From Mycolicibacterium senegalense (GTDB lineage Bacteria; Actinomycetota; Actinomycetes; Mycobacteriales; Mycobacteriaceae), in the NCBI RefSeq assembly GCF_019645875.1, contig NZ_CP081000.1, positions 4,526,001 through 4,590,000 of the forward strand: DNA of 64,000 nt. Direction: 5' to 3'. The position numbers and the translations under genes were made by a program. Numbering within the stretch: the first letter of the stretch is position 1; every line of letters starts with the position of its first letter. This document shows, one piece after another, positions 17,339 through 26,159 of this stretch. Under the pieces are notes generated by a model. The model ran no database searches. It had not been told where the DNA came from and saw nothing but the letters and a program-made list of their open reading frames with translations.

Positions 17339-18966
17339 CCGTCACCACTCTTGCCGCCGAGACCGTCGGCAACCCGGCCGCCAACATCGGCATCTTCAGC
17401 CTCTTCGTCGTCGTCACGATGATCGTGGTGATCAAGGCCAGCAAGCGCAACGCCACCGCCGACGAGTTCTTCACGGGCGGTCGCGGCTTCTCCGGCCCGC
17501 AGAACGGTATCGCCATCGCCGGTGACTACCTGTCGGCGGCCAGCTTCCTCGGCATCGCCGGCGCCATCGCCGTGTACGGCTACGACGGCTTCCTCTACTC
17601 CATCGGCTTCCTGGTGGCCTGGCTGGTGGCCCTGCTGCTGGTGGCCGAATTGCTGCGCAACACCGGCAAATTCACCATGGCCGACGTACTGAGCTTCCGG
17701 CTCAAGCAGCGCCCGGTCCGGCTGGCCGCGGCCATTTCGACGCTGACCGTCTCGCTGTTCTACCTGCTGGCCCAGATGGCCGGCGCCGGCGGCCTGGTGG
17801 CGCTGCTGCTCGACGTCAACAGCCGGGCCGGGCAGTCGATCGTGATCGCCGTCGTCGGCATTCTGATGATCGTCTACGTGCTGGTCGGCGGAATGAAGGG
17901 CACCACCTGGGTGCAGATCATCAAGGCCGTGCTGCTGATCGCCGGTGCTGCCCTGATGACCGTGATGGTGCTGAGCAAGTTCGGGCTGAACTTCTCCGAG
18001 ATCCTCGGTTCGGCGCAGTCGGCGATCTCGGAAGCCACCACCAAGGGTGTCTCCAGCCGCGACGTGCTGGCCCCGGGCGCACAGTACGGCGGATCGCTCA
18101 CCTCGCAGATCAACTTCATCTCGCTGGCATTGGCGCTGGTGCTCGGCACCGCGGGCCTGCCGCATGTGCTGATGCGCTTCTACACCGTGCCGACCGCGAA
18201 AGAGGCTCGGCGGTCGGTGGTTTGGGCGATCGCGCTGATCGGCGCCTTCTACCTGTTCACCCTGGTGCTGGGCTACGGCGCCGCCGCGCTGGTCGGCCCG
18301 GACCGGATCCTCGGTGCCGCAGGCGGCGTCAACTCCGCGGCCCCGCTGCTGGCGTTCGAACTCGGCGGGGTGATCCTGCTCGGCGTCATCTCGGCGGTCG
18401 CGTTCGCGACCATCCTCGCCGTGGTGGCCGGCCTGACCATCACCGCGTCGGCGTCGTTCGCGCATGACATCTATGCGTCGGTCCTCAAGTCGCACAAGGT
18501 GACCGAGGACGAGCAGGTGCGGGTCTCGCGGATCACCGCGGTCGTGCTGGGCGTGTTCGCGATCGGGCTGGGCATCCTGGCCAACGGCCAGAACGTGGCG
18601 TTCCTGGTGGCGCTGGCGTTCGCCGTGGCGGCCGCGGCCAACCTGCCGACCATCCTGTACTCGCTGTACTGGAGGCGGTTCAACACCCGAGGTGCGCTGT
18701 GGAGCATGTACGGCGGTCTGATCTCGACCATCGTGCTGATCGTGTTCTCCCCCGCCGTGTCCGGTTCGAAGACCGCGATGATCCCCGGTGCCGACTTCGA
18801 TTTCTTCCCGCTGGCCAACCCGGGGATCGTGTCCATCCCGCTGGCCTTCGCTCTCGGCATCATCGGCACGCTCACCTCGCCCGACACCGGCGACGCCGAG
18901 CGCAACGCCGAGATGGAGGTGCGGTCGCTGACCGGGGTAGGTGCCGAGAAGGCGGTCGCGCACTAG
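17335..18966 (+). CDS. actP: Cation/acetate symporter ActP-like (SSS family)
   Basis: 543-residue sodium/carboxylate symporter with about 13 membrane helices. Family signatures: GDYLSAASFLGIAGAIAVYGYDGFL-type N-terminal segment, GGMKGTTWVQIIKA, and GTAGLPHVLMRFYTVPTAKEA. It closely follows the ActP pattern, and the coupled DUF485 gene supports this. Likely substrates are acetate, propionate or pyruvate; sequence cannot decide. It is the predicted target of the upstream LytTR regulator. The 3' flank carries a 46-bp palindromic element. Confidence 0.92.
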   Translation: MTVTTLAAETVGNPAANIGIFSLFVVVTMIVVIKASKRNATADEFFTGGRGFSGPQNGIAIAGDYLSAASFLGIAGAIAVYGYDGFLYSIGFLVAWLVALLLVAELLRNTGKFTMADVLSFRLKQRPVRLAAAISTLTVSLFYLLAQMAGAGGLVALLLDVNSRAGQSIVIAVVGILMIVYVLVGGMKGTTWVQIIKAVLLIAGAALMTVMVLSKFGLNFSEILGSAQSAISEATTKGVSSRDVLAPGAQYGGSLTSQINFISLALALVLGTAGLPHVLMRFYTVPTAKEARRSVVWAIALIGAFYLFTLVLGYGAAALVGPDRILGAAGGVNSAAPLLAFELGGVILLGVISAVAFATILAVVAGLTITASASFAHDIYASVLKSHKVTEDEQVRVSRITAVVLGVFAIGLGILANGQNVAFLVALAFAVAAAANLPTILYSLYWRRFNTRGALWSMYGGLISTIVLIVFSPAVSGSKTAMIPGADFDFFPLANPGIVSIPLAFALGIIGTLTSPDTGDAERNAEMEVRSLTGVGAEKAVAH

Positions 18967-19016
18967 CAACGAGCATTTCCCCATCCCGCTTCCCTACCCA
19001 CTGTCACACCCCCACT

Positions 19017-19062
19017 GTCACGCTGGAGTGGCGCCACAGCCCGGCCGCCACTCCAGCGTGAC
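19017..19062. repeat. 46-bp palindromic element, second full copy
   Basis: Perfect 17-bp arms, GTCACGCTGGAGTGGCG and CGCCACTCCAGCGTGAC, around a 12-base loop. Arms and total length equal those of the element at 9423-9468 apart from the loop sequence. It lies between two plus-strand genes, 50 bases after the symporter stop, where it may act as a terminator. Confidence 0.85.
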
Positions 19063-19097
19063 GCTGGCGGGTAGTGCGGCAATCGCTACCCTGAATT

Positions 19098-20279
19098 GTG
19101 CTCAGCCGCGTGTCGTTTCCCCTTCTCGCATACGCGTTCGCGGCGATCATGGTCGGCACCACCCTGCCCACACCGATGTATGCGCTCTACGCCGAGCACA
19201 TGCATTTCGCGGTGCTGACCACGACGGTCATCTACGCCACCTATGCCGGGGGCGTGCTGTTCGCACTGCTGGTGTTCGGCCGCTGGTCCGACGCGGTGGG
19301 CAGGCGGCCGATGCTGCTCGCCGGAGTGGCGTCGGCACTGGCCAGTGCGGTGGTGTTCCTGCTCGCCGACTCGGTGCCGCTACTGCTGATCGGCCGGGTG
19401 CTGTCCGGTCTGTCGGCCGGCCTCTTCACCGGAACTGCCACGGCGGCCGTCATCGAGGCCGCCCCGCAGGCCTGGAAGAACCGGGCCGCGGCGGTGGCCA
19501 CGGTGGCCAACATCGGCGGTTTGGGCGCGGGCCCGCTGCTGGCCGGTCTGCTGGTGCAGTACGCACCGCAACCCCTTCACCTGCCGTTCCTGGTGCACAT
19601 CGGACTCGCGCTTGTGGCGGGGTTCGCGGTGCTCGTCGTCCCGGAGACCTCGGCACGCACCGGCCGAATCGGATTGCAGCGCCTGTCGGTACCCACCGAG
19701 GTGCGGACCGTCTTCGTGATCGCCGCCCTGGCCGCCTTCGCCGGTTTCGCGGTGACGGGCCTGTTCACCGCGGTGGCACCGTCGTTCCTGTCGACGGTGA
19801 TCGGCATCGGAAACCATGCGGTGGCCGGCGCGATCGCCTGCGCGATCTTCGCGGCCTCGGCGCTGACGCAGGTCTTCGCGAATCGAATGGCCGCCGAGCG
19901 AGCAGTGGCGGTCGGGTGCGGGCTGCTGATCGCGGGCATGATGATTCTGACTGCAGCACTGTATTTTTCCTCGCTGCCCGGCCTGATCGCGGCGGCCGTG
20001 GTGTCCGGCATCGGCCAGGGCATGAGCTTCAGCCGGGGCCTGGCCGCTGTCGTCGAGCGTGCTCCGGCCCAGCGTCGGGCCGAGGTCAGCTCCACCTACT
20101 TCGTCGTCGCCTACGTCGCCATCTCGCTTCCGGTGATCGGTGAAGGCCTGGCCGCGCAATCGCTGGGCCTGCGTACCGCGGGAATCACCTTCGCGATCGC
20201 GGTCGCCGTGCTGGCCTCGATCTGCCTGACCGCGATCCTGGTCGCCGAGGCGCGGGGCAAATCCCGTAGTTCTACCTAG
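19098..20279 (+). CDS. MFS transporter, drug-efflux type
   Basis: 393 residues, twelve predicted helices, with the MFS motif A region FGRWSDAVGRRPMLLAG between helices 2 and 3 and an antiporter-like GRVLSGLSAGLFTGTA in helix 4/5. Resembles sugar/drug efflux permeases; substrate unknown. GTG start at 19098. No regulator adjoins it, and the palindromic element upstream separates it from the symporter operon. Confidence 0.85.
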   Translation: MLSRVSFPLLAYAFAAIMVGTTLPTPMYALYAEHMHFAVLTTTVIYATYAGGVLFALLVFGRWSDAVGRRPMLLAGVASALASAVVFLLADSVPLLLIGRVLSGLSAGLFTGTATAAVIEAAPQAWKNRAAAVATVANIGGLGAGPLLAGLLVQYAPQPLHLPFLVHIGLALVAGFAVLVVPETSARTGRIGLQRLSVPTEVRTVFVIAALAAFAGFAVTGLFTAVAPSFLSTVIGIGNHAVAGAIACAIFAASALTQVFANRMAAERAVAVGCGLLIAGMMILTAALYFSSLPGLIAAAVVSGIGQGMSFSRGLAAVVERAPAQRRAEVSSTYFVVAYVAISLPVIGEGLAAQSLGLRTAGITFAIAVAVLASICLTAILVAEARGKSRSST

Positions 20280-20314
20280 GGACTACGCAGCCGCGGGGCC
20301 ATAGCGTTCTAGCC

Positions 20315-21637
20315 ATGACCGTTGCTGCTGACACAGCTGCCAAGAAAGCCCCCGCGACGGGGCTGTTCCCGTCCCCCGCCGAGGTCGAGGCCCAGACGCC
20401 GGCCGGCCGGGACCGGGCCATCGACGTCATCCGCATCGTCTCGCTGGTGGGTGTGGTGTTCGGCCACACCATCATGGCCACCAGCACGATCCGCGACGAC
20501 GTGTTCATCTGGAGCAACCTGCTCACCGAATCCACCGTGTTCCAGGCGCTGACGTGGGTGTTCCAGATCATGCCGCTGTTCTTCTTCGCCGGGGTCGCCG
20601 CCTCGGTGCAATCGTGGCGGCCCGGCTCCTCGTGGGGCGGTTGGCTGCTGAAGCGCTGCACCCGGCTGTACCGGCCGGTGTTCTACTACCTGGCGTTCTG
20701 GACCGTCGCGCTGGCGGTGCTGAGGTTCGTGCTGCCGGAACATGTCTACGAGCCGATCGCCGGCATCTCCATCCAACTGCTGTGGTTCCTCGGCGCCTAC
20801 GTCCTGGTGCTCGCCGCGGTGCCGCTGCTGGCCCGCCTCACCACCACCGCGCTGGTCGTCGGCGCCGTCGTCGGCACCTACGCGTTCATCGCCGTCATCG
20901 ACGCGATTCGGATCAACATCGACGGTTACGCCTCGCTGGGCTACCTCAACACGGTGGTGTGGTTGATCCCCGGCGTGTTCGGTGTGGCCTACCGCCGCCA
21001 CCTGCTGGCCAGCGTCGCCGCCCTCAAGATCGGTGTCGGCATGCTGGGCGTGAACCTGGCGCTGCTGTACTTCGGCCCCTACGAGCTGAGCCTGGTCGGC
21101 ATCGAGACCCAGCAGCTGAAGAACATGACACCGCCGTCGCTGCTGCTGGCCGGGCACGCGATCATGATGTGCGCGTTCGCGATTGCCGCCGCGCCTGCCA
21201 TCAACCGCTGGGCGCAGCGGCCCCGGGTGTGGTGGCTGACCGCGATCGGCAACTCCGGGGCGATGACGCTGTACCTGTGGCACATGCCGCTGCTGCTGGG
21301 CCTGCACCTGGTGTTCGACTATCTGGGCGCCGACCGCTACGACCCCTCCGCCCCCGGCTTCGTCGCGCTCTCGCTGCTGCAGTTGGCTCTGATGGCCGGC
21401 ATGGTCGCGATCGCGTTCACCGTGCTGCGGCCGCTGGAGAACAACCCGTTGCCGCTGTGGGACGGGGGCGTCGTCACCCGCACCGGACCCCGCAGTGCGG
21501 CGATCGGTCTGCTGCTGTGTGTGGCCGGCGCGGCGACACTGACCTCGGTGGCCTGGGGCCTGAAGGATCAGGGCGTGTACTGCGTGGTCGTCATGGTGGC
21601 CGCGCTCGTCGCTGCCCGTGCGCTGGCGGACGACTGA
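20315..21637 (+). CDS. Integral membrane acyltransferase (Acyl_transf_3 family)
   Basis: 440 residues with about ten helices. The N-terminal RDRAIDVIRIVSLVGVVFGH contains the family arginine and catalytic-type histidine, and FQIMPLFFFAGVAAS and LWHMPLLLGLH are also typical. Members O-acylate cell-wall sugars, lipids or antibiotics; the acceptor here is unknown. It stands alone between an MFS gene and a convergent small gene, with a 56-bp palindromic element seven bases after its stop. Confidence 0.87.
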   Translation: MTVAADTAAKKAPATGLFPSPAEVEAQTPAGRDRAIDVIRIVSLVGVVFGHTIMATSTIRDDVFIWSNLLTESTVFQALTWVFQIMPLFFFAGVAASVQSWRPGSSWGGWLLKRCTRLYRPVFYYLAFWTVALAVLRFVLPEHVYEPIAGISIQLLWFLGAYVLVLAAVPLLARLTTTALVVGAVVGTYAFIAVIDAIRINIDGYASLGYLNTVVWLIPGVFGVAYRRHLLASVAALKIGVGMLGVNLALLYFGPYELSLVGIETQQLKNMTPPSLLLAGHAIMMCAFAIAAAPAINRWAQRPRVWWLTAIGNSGAMTLYLWHMPLLLGLHLVFDYLGADRYDPSAPGFVALSLLQLALMAGMVAIAFTVLRPLENNPLPLWDGGVVTRTGPRSAAIGLLLCVAGAATLTSVAWGLKDQGVYCVVVMVAALVAARALADD

Positions 21638-21643
21638 CTGCAT

Positions 21644-21699
21644 CGAGCGTGCGTACAGATCGCGAATTCCCGCAGAATCGCGATCTGTGCGCACACTCG
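21644..21699. repeat. 56-bp palindromic element, copy 2
   Basis: Left arm CGAGCGTGCGTACAGATCGC, right arm on the other strand CGAGTGTGCGCACAGATCGC, with short extensions. It lies between the convergent stops at 21637 and 21718 and could terminate both genes. Same length as copies at 11674 and 49002. Confidence 0.88.
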
Positions 21700-21717
21700 G
21701 CGTTGGTGGACCGGGGC

Positions 21718-21888
21718 TTATCCGCTCTTGCGGCGGAACTCGCGCCGGTTCTCCACCGGGCCGTGCGCACGGGGTTGGTTGCGGCCGCCGTCCTTGTGCG
21801 CGGCGCCTCCCGACGACTGCGCCTTCTTGCGCTCCAGGGCCTCCCGGAATTTGCGCTTGTTGTCGTCTTCCGGTTTGTCGTCAGCCAT
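21718..21888 (-). CDS. Small basic DUF5302-like protein
   Basis: 56 residues, highly charged, beginning MADDKPEDDNKRKFREALER and ending in a basic Gly/Arg tail (ENRREFRRKSG). The pattern fits the small actinobacterial DUF5302 family; function unknown, nucleic acid binding is plausible from charge only. The ATG at 21888 is preferred over an in-frame ATG 30 bases upstream because family members start MAD/MAE. Confidence 0.7.
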   Translation of the reverse strand: MADDKPEDDNKRKFREALERKKAQSSGGAAHKDGGRNQPRAHGPVENRREFRRKSG

Positions 21889-21930
21889 ACGCCGCAGCGT
21901 AGCGTGACAGCACTGCAAACGTCATGCGGT

Positions 21931-22374
21931 TTAGCGCCGGCCCGGCGGCATCCCGTACACGTGCGTGATCGGCAACGTCAGCAACACGCGCCGGTCGTCG
22001 ACCATGGCGCGCCGGTAATCGTCCCAATCCGGATGTTCCCCGGCGATGTTGCGGTACAACGCAATCAGCCCCTCGACCGTTTCGTCGTCGGGCGCGGCGG
22101 CCGGCGGAGTGAGGATCGCATCGCCTTCGGCCACCGCATAGGACCAACCGTCGTCGGAGCTGACATGAATGGACGCACGCGGATCCCGCCGCAGATTGCG
22201 GGTCTTGGCCCGCGGTTCGGTGATCGACACCTGGATCTGCACTGCCCGCGGGTCGAAGTAGTAGGAGACATTGGACAGCTGCGGTCGACCGTCCTGTTTG
22301 ATCGTCGCAAGAACTCCCAGCGAGTTGCCGCCGATCAAGGCCAAAAGCTTGTCGTCGAAAACCTGGCGCCCCAT
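21931..22374 (-). CDS. PNPOx-fold F420/FMN-dependent oxidoreductase (Rv1155-like)
   Basis: 147 residues of the split-barrel flavin/deazaflavin oxidoreductase (FDOR-B) family. The segments VLATIKQDGRPQLSNVSYYF, RAKTRNLRRDPRASI and LIALYRNIAGEHPDWDDYRR are nearly those I remember for M. tuberculosis Rv1155, which binds F420. It likely reduces an unknown small molecule in the cytosol. The ATG at 22374 matches the Rv1155 start; longer in-frame extensions are not supported. Divergent from a methyltransferase gene with only 31 bases between them. Confidence 0.92.
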   Translation of the reverse strand: MGRQVFDDKLLALIGGNSLGVLATIKQDGRPQLSNVSYYFDPRAVQIQVSITEPRAKTRNLRRDPRASIHVSSDDGWSYAVAEGDAILTPPAAAPDDETVEGLIALYRNIAGEHPDWDDYRRAMVDDRRVLLTLPITHVYGMPPGRR

Positions 22375-22405
22375 GTGACGAGCGTACGTCTTTACCATCG
22401 GTTCG

Positions 22406-23236
22406 ATGAGCGTGATTGACGGCAACACCCTCGAGGGCGTCTCGGCGACGACGTTGTGGACCCTGAGCAACCGCGGCCGCGAGGCCAAACGTTCCGACGG
22501 GGTGATCCGCGATCCGTGGGCGGTGGCACTGCTCGACTCGATCGAGTTCGACTACGGCAAGTTCGGCAGACCGACCCAGGCCCATGCCCTGCGGGACCGC
22601 TCATTCGACATCGAGACCCGCGACTACCTCGCGACGCACCCGAAGGCCGCGGTGGTGGCGCTCGCCGAGGGTTTGCAGACCAGTTTCTGGCGGCTCGATC
22701 AAGCCGGTGTGGCCGACGAATTGACCTGGTATTCGGTCGATCTACCGCCGGTAATCGCCCTCCGGGAACGCCTGCTGCCCTCCGATGACCGCATAGTCAA
22801 CATCGCTCAATCTGCGCTCGACCGCAGCTGGATGGACCGGGTCGACGACCGCAACGGCGTGTTCATCACCGCCGAGGGACTGCTGATGTACCTGGAGCCG
22901 GACGATGTGCGCAGCTTGATCGCCGACTGCGCGGCACGGTTTCCCGGCGGCCGGATGGTGTTCGACTCGATTCCGCATTGGGTGAGCCGACGCACCCTCA
23001 AGGGCCTGCGGCTGTCCAACCGGTACATCGCGCCACCGATGCCGTTCGCGCTGACCGCCGACGAGGGCCTGGCCATGGCCGGCACAGGGCCGGGCGCCAT
23101 CGCCGGCGTGCGCTCGGCGCGCGACGTGCCGCTACAGCCGGGCCGCGGCTTGTTCAAGTTGGCCGCCGCGCCGTGGCTGGACCGGATCGGCCTGATCCAC
23201 CGCATCCGCCCGTCCATCACCGCGCTGGACTTCTGA
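22406..23236 (+). CDS. Class I SAM-dependent methyltransferase, leucine carboxyl methyltransferase-like (Rv1153c type)
   Basis: 276 residues of the PPM1/TcmP-like O-methyltransferase group. N-terminal GVSATTLWTLSNRGREAKR and RDPWAVALLDSIEFDYGKFG are typical, followed by AVVALAEGLQTSFWRLDQ (SAM region) and NGVFITAEGLLMYLEPDDV. Substrate unknown. A broken paralogue lies 2.4 kb downstream at 25651. The ATG at 22406 is the first in frame after the divergent gene. Confidence 0.87.
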   Translation: MSVIDGNTLEGVSATTLWTLSNRGREAKRSDGVIRDPWAVALLDSIEFDYGKFGRPTQAHALRDRSFDIETRDYLATHPKAAVVALAEGLQTSFWRLDQAGVADELTWYSVDLPPVIALRERLLPSDDRIVNIAQSALDRSWMDRVDDRNGVFITAEGLLMYLEPDDVRSLIADCAARFPGGRMVFDSIPHWVSRRTLKGLRLSNRYIAPPMPFALTADEGLAMAGTGPGAIAGVRSARDVPLQPGRGLFKLAAAPWLDRIGLIHRIRPSITALDF

Positions 23237-23255
23237 CGGGCCGGCTCGCTACGAC

Positions 23256-24221
23256 ATGGCATTGTTCAACAGACGCCTGCTTATGGTGTGCGCCGCGCTG
23301 CTGGTCGCCGGAGTCACCTCCTGCGCGACGCACACCGCCACGCAAACAAGGACCGCCCGGATCGAAGTGGTGCCCGAGGCACTCACCCAGCCCAAGTTCA
23401 GCGTCACCCGGTTCCACTACCTGCCCGAGGTACGCGCGGGCGGAAGATATCCCGACCAGAACTGGGTCGATTTGTACCTGCCCGGCGGCACCCACGCGTT
23501 CAATTCGATCCCGCTCGTGGTGCTCATCCACGGCGGCGGGTGGAAGAGCACGATGGGCGCCGGGGTGTTCGACGGATTGGCCCGCGAACTCACCAGCCGC
23601 GGCATGGCCGTCTACAACATCGAGTACCGGCGGGTCGGATCGGGCGGCGGGTGGCCGACCACGTTCACCGACGTGGCTCGGGCGATGGACTATGTCGCCC
23701 AGGTGAATCTGCGATACCCGCAGCTGGCCATCGACGACGCGCTGGTCGTGGGCCACAGTGCGGGAGCTCAGCTGGCGGTGTGGGCCAGCACCCGTCACGA
23801 CCTGCACGGTGACGAGGTCGGATCCCGGCCGGTCTTCCGGCCGACTCGGGTCATCTCACTGGCCGGCCCGCTCGACATGGTCTACGCCGCCACTCACGGC
23901 GACAAGCACATCGCGGCGGTGCTCGGCGGACGCCCGTCCGAGGTGCCCAAGCGGTACGCCTCGGTGGATCCGATCCAGAATCTGGACCCGCGAGTGCCGG
24001 TGATCGCGGTCCACGGCACACTCGACACCGTTGTGGCACCGGCCAATTCACGGCGCTACGTCGCAGCACTCGACAAGCTCGGCGGGCGGGCCGGCCTGGT
24101 GTTGCTGCCCGGCGAGAACCACACGTCGATCATGTCCAGCCGCTCGCCCGGATTCCGAGAGGTACTGCGCCTCATCACCACCACCTCGAAAGCCCAACCG
24201 GACCAGCTGCCGATGAAGTGA
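23256..24221 (+). CDS. Alpha/beta-hydrolase lipoprotein (carboxylesterase)
   Basis: 321 residues. A short signal peptide ends in a lipobox VTSC, giving a lipid anchor at C23, so the enzyme should sit on the outer face of the membrane. Oxyanion motif HGGGW (92-96), nucleophile S168 in GHSAG, and acid/base in GTLDTVV and GENHTS complete a hormone-sensitive-lipase/arylformamidase-like triad. Natural ester substrate unknown. It follows the methyltransferase by 19 bases in the same direction and precedes a DUF1697 gene, so the three may be cotranscribed. Confidence 0.87.
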   Translation: MALFNRRLLMVCAALLVAGVTSCATHTATQTRTARIEVVPEALTQPKFSVTRFHYLPEVRAGGRYPDQNWVDLYLPGGTHAFNSIPLVVLIHGGGWKSTMGAGVFDGLARELTSRGMAVYNIEYRRVGSGGGWPTTFTDVARAMDYVAQVNLRYPQLAIDDALVVGHSAGAQLAVWASTRHDLHGDEVGSRPVFRPTRVISLAGPLDMVYAATHGDKHIAAVLGGRPSEVPKRYASVDPIQNLDPRVPVIAVHGTLDTVVAPANSRRYVAALDKLGGRAGLVLLPGENHTSIMSSRSPGFREVLRLITTTSKAQPDQLPMK

Positions 24222-24242
24222 GTGGGTGTTTAGTCTGGAACC

Positions 24243-24758
24243 GTGACCCGGTACATCGCATTCTTGCGCGGCGTCAACGTGGGAGGCGTCAACCTCAAGA
24301 TGGCCGAGGTGGCCAAAGCCATGGACGCCGCCGGGTTCACCGACGTCAAGACCATCCTGGCAAGCGGAAATGTCTTGCTGGACAGCACTTCCAAGGCCCC
24401 TGAAGTTCGCAGCACGGCCGAGAAGGCACTACGGGATACCTTCGGCTACGAGGCATGGGTGTTGGTGTACGACCTCGCCACCCTGAAGAAGATCTCGGAC
24501 GGCTACCCGTTCGAACGTGAGGTTCCCGACCACCACTCCTACGTCACGTTCGTCAGCGACGACGAGTTGCTCGACGAGCTGGCTGCGCTGACCCCGGGCC
24601 GCGACGAAAAGGTGCGGCGCGGCGACGGCGTCCTCTACTGGCAGGTGCCCCGGGCCGCCACGCTGGACAGTGCGATCGGCAAAACCATGGGCAAGAAACG
24701 CTACAAATCGTCGACGACGACACGCAATCTGCGCACGCTGGAGAAGGTGTTGCGCTGA
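24243..24758 (+). CDS. DUF1697 family protein
   Basis: 171 residues beginning RYIAFLRGVNVGGVNLKM, the hallmark of DUF1697, with TILASGNVLLDS and a C-terminal KKRYKSSTTTRNLRTLEKV. Small conserved cytoplasmic protein without established function. GTG start at 24243, 21 bases after the esterase gene. Convergent with hydroxypyruvate isomerase, four bases between stops. Confidence 0.88.
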   Translation: MTRYIAFLRGVNVGGVNLKMAEVAKAMDAAGFTDVKTILASGNVLLDSTSKAPEVRSTAEKALRDTFGYEAWVLVYDLATLKKISDGYPFEREVPDHHSYVTFVSDDELLDELAALTPGRDEKVRRGDGVLYWQVPRAATLDSAIGKTMGKKRYKSSTTTRNLRTLEKVLR

Positions 24759-24762
24759 CGCG

Positions 24763-25548
24763 TCAGCCGCGGGCCCCGCGCATCCATCCCAACCCCTCGC
24801 TGGTGCCGGCGGCGGGGCGGTATTCACAGCCCACCCAGCCGTCGAACCCGGTCTCATCGATGACCGCCAGCAGGTAGTCGATCGCCAACTCACCGCTGTC
24901 CGGCTCGTGCCGGTCCGGGACGCCGGCGATCTGCAGGTGCCCCACCCGGCCGGTCGGGATATCGGACCGCAGCCGGACCGTCACGTCGCCTTCGGTGATC
25001 TGGCAGTGGTACAGATCCAGTTGGACCTTGAGATTCGGCGCACCGACCTCGTCGACGATCCGGTGCGCTTCGTCCTGAAAGCTCAACAGGTAGCCGGGCA
25101 TGTCGCGCTGGTTGATCGGTTCGATCATCACCTCGACGCCGCGGTCGGCGGCCTGCGCGGCGGCCCAGGTGAGGTTGCCGCGGTACACCTCGAGCCGCTC
25201 GACACGCTCGGCCGCGGCCGGGGCAAGGCCCGCCATGACATGTACCCGTGGGCACTTCAGAGTTTCGGCATAGGTCAGCGCATGCCGGAACCCGTCCCGG
25301 AACTCGGCCTCACGTCCGGGAAGCGAGGCGACGCCACGTTCGCCGGACTCGAAATCTCCCGGCGGCGCGTTGAACAAAACCTGGCGCAGGCCGTTGGCGT
25401 CGAGCAGTCCGCGCAGGTGCTCGGCCGGGTAGGCGTATGGGAACAGGTACTCCACCGCCGTGAACCCGTCGGCTGCCGCGGCGGCGAACCGATCCGGAAA
25501 GGCATGCTCGACGTACATCATGGAGAGGTTGGCCGCAAAGCGTGGCAC
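24763..25548 (-). CDS. hyi: Hydroxypyruvate isomerase-like TIM-barrel sugar isomerase
   Basis: 261 residues of the AP-endonuclease-2/Hyi family, which interconverts hydroxypyruvate and tartronate semialdehyde or related keto-sugars. MPRFAANLSMMY, VMIEPINQRDMPGYLL (catalytic/metal Glu) and VGCEYRP (second Glu) are characteristic. Neighbouring glyoxylate or glycerate genes are absent, so the pathway is unclear; OtnI-like 2-oxo-tetronate isomerase is an alternative. Confidence 0.85.
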   Translation of the reverse strand: MPRFAANLSMMYVEHAFPDRFAAAAADGFTAVEYLFPYAYPAEHLRGLLDANGLRQVLFNAPPGDFESGERGVASLPGREAEFRDGFRHALTYAETLKCPRVHVMAGLAPAAAERVERLEVYRGNLTWAAAQAADRGVEVMIEPINQRDMPGYLLSFQDEAHRIVDEVGAPNLKVQLDLYHCQITEGDVTVRLRSDIPTGRVGHLQIAGVPDRHEPDSGELAIDYLLAVIDETGFDGWVGCEYRPAAGTSEGLGWMRGARG

Positions 25549-25650
25549 GGGCTGGCTCCTTCCATCCGATCAGCGGTTGACGCCATCTTTGCGTGTGGCC
25601 GGACGGCGGCGGCCGGACGCCCCCGGCCGAACACAGGTACATTCGCGGCA

Positions 25651-26147
25651 ATGACGGATAGCCCAGTCAAAGTCAGCGGCGACGCGCTCACCGGTGTCTC
25701 CGAGACCGCGCTGATGACCCTGCAGGTACGCGCGCACGAGGCACGCCGCCCGGACGGCCTGATCGACGATCCGATGGCAGTGCACCTGGTCGACTCGATC
25801 GACTTCGACTTCGCCAAGTTCGGCTACACCCGGCGCCAGGACATGGCCTTGCGGGCGCTGTTGTTCGACCGAATGACCTCCGACTATCTGCGCAGCCATC
25901 CGAAGGCCACGGTAGTGGCGTTGGCCGAAGGTTTGCAGACCAGCTTCTACCGGCTGGACGCGGCCGGGCTGGGGCATGAGTTCCGTTGGCTCTCGGTAGA
26001 TCTGGAGCCGATGATCGAGTTCCGCAACAAGCTGCTGCCCAAGCCGGACCGGGTCGCGGCAGGATCTTCAACGCCCTGCTGCGCGCACAGCATCTGCCGG
26101 TCTTCGACTCGGTCCGCCCGGTGGTGGGGCTGCTGGAGTTCGGGTAG
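25651..26147 (+). pseudogene. Decayed Rv1153c-like methyltransferase with internal deletion and frameshift
   Basis: From the ATG at 25651 the frame reads a normal methyltransferase N-terminus (VSETALMTLQVRAHEARRPD, then VVALAEGLQTSFYRLDAAG) as far as KLLPKPDRV at about 26051. The frame then turns to nonsense, but an overlapping frame from about 26056 reads GRIFNALLRAQHLPVFDSV and ends VVGLLEFG at a TAG (26145-26147), the expected C-terminus of the family. Roughly 120-130 residues in the middle, including the FITAEGLLMY block, are missing. The parts before and after are well preserved, so the deletion may be recent. The intact paralogue is at 22406. Confidence 0.88.
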
Positions 26148-26159
26148 CTGCCCGCCGGA

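Noticed and set aside
17263..18984. A 573-codon minus-strand open frame opposite actP
   Set aside because: Shadow of a clear SSS transporter; the translation is Gly/His/Arg/Gln-rich without domains.
24670..25650. Plus-strand open frame continuous into the broken methyltransferase
   Set aside because: It is the antisense of hydroxypyruvate isomerase; only the part from the ATG at 25651 resembles a protein family.
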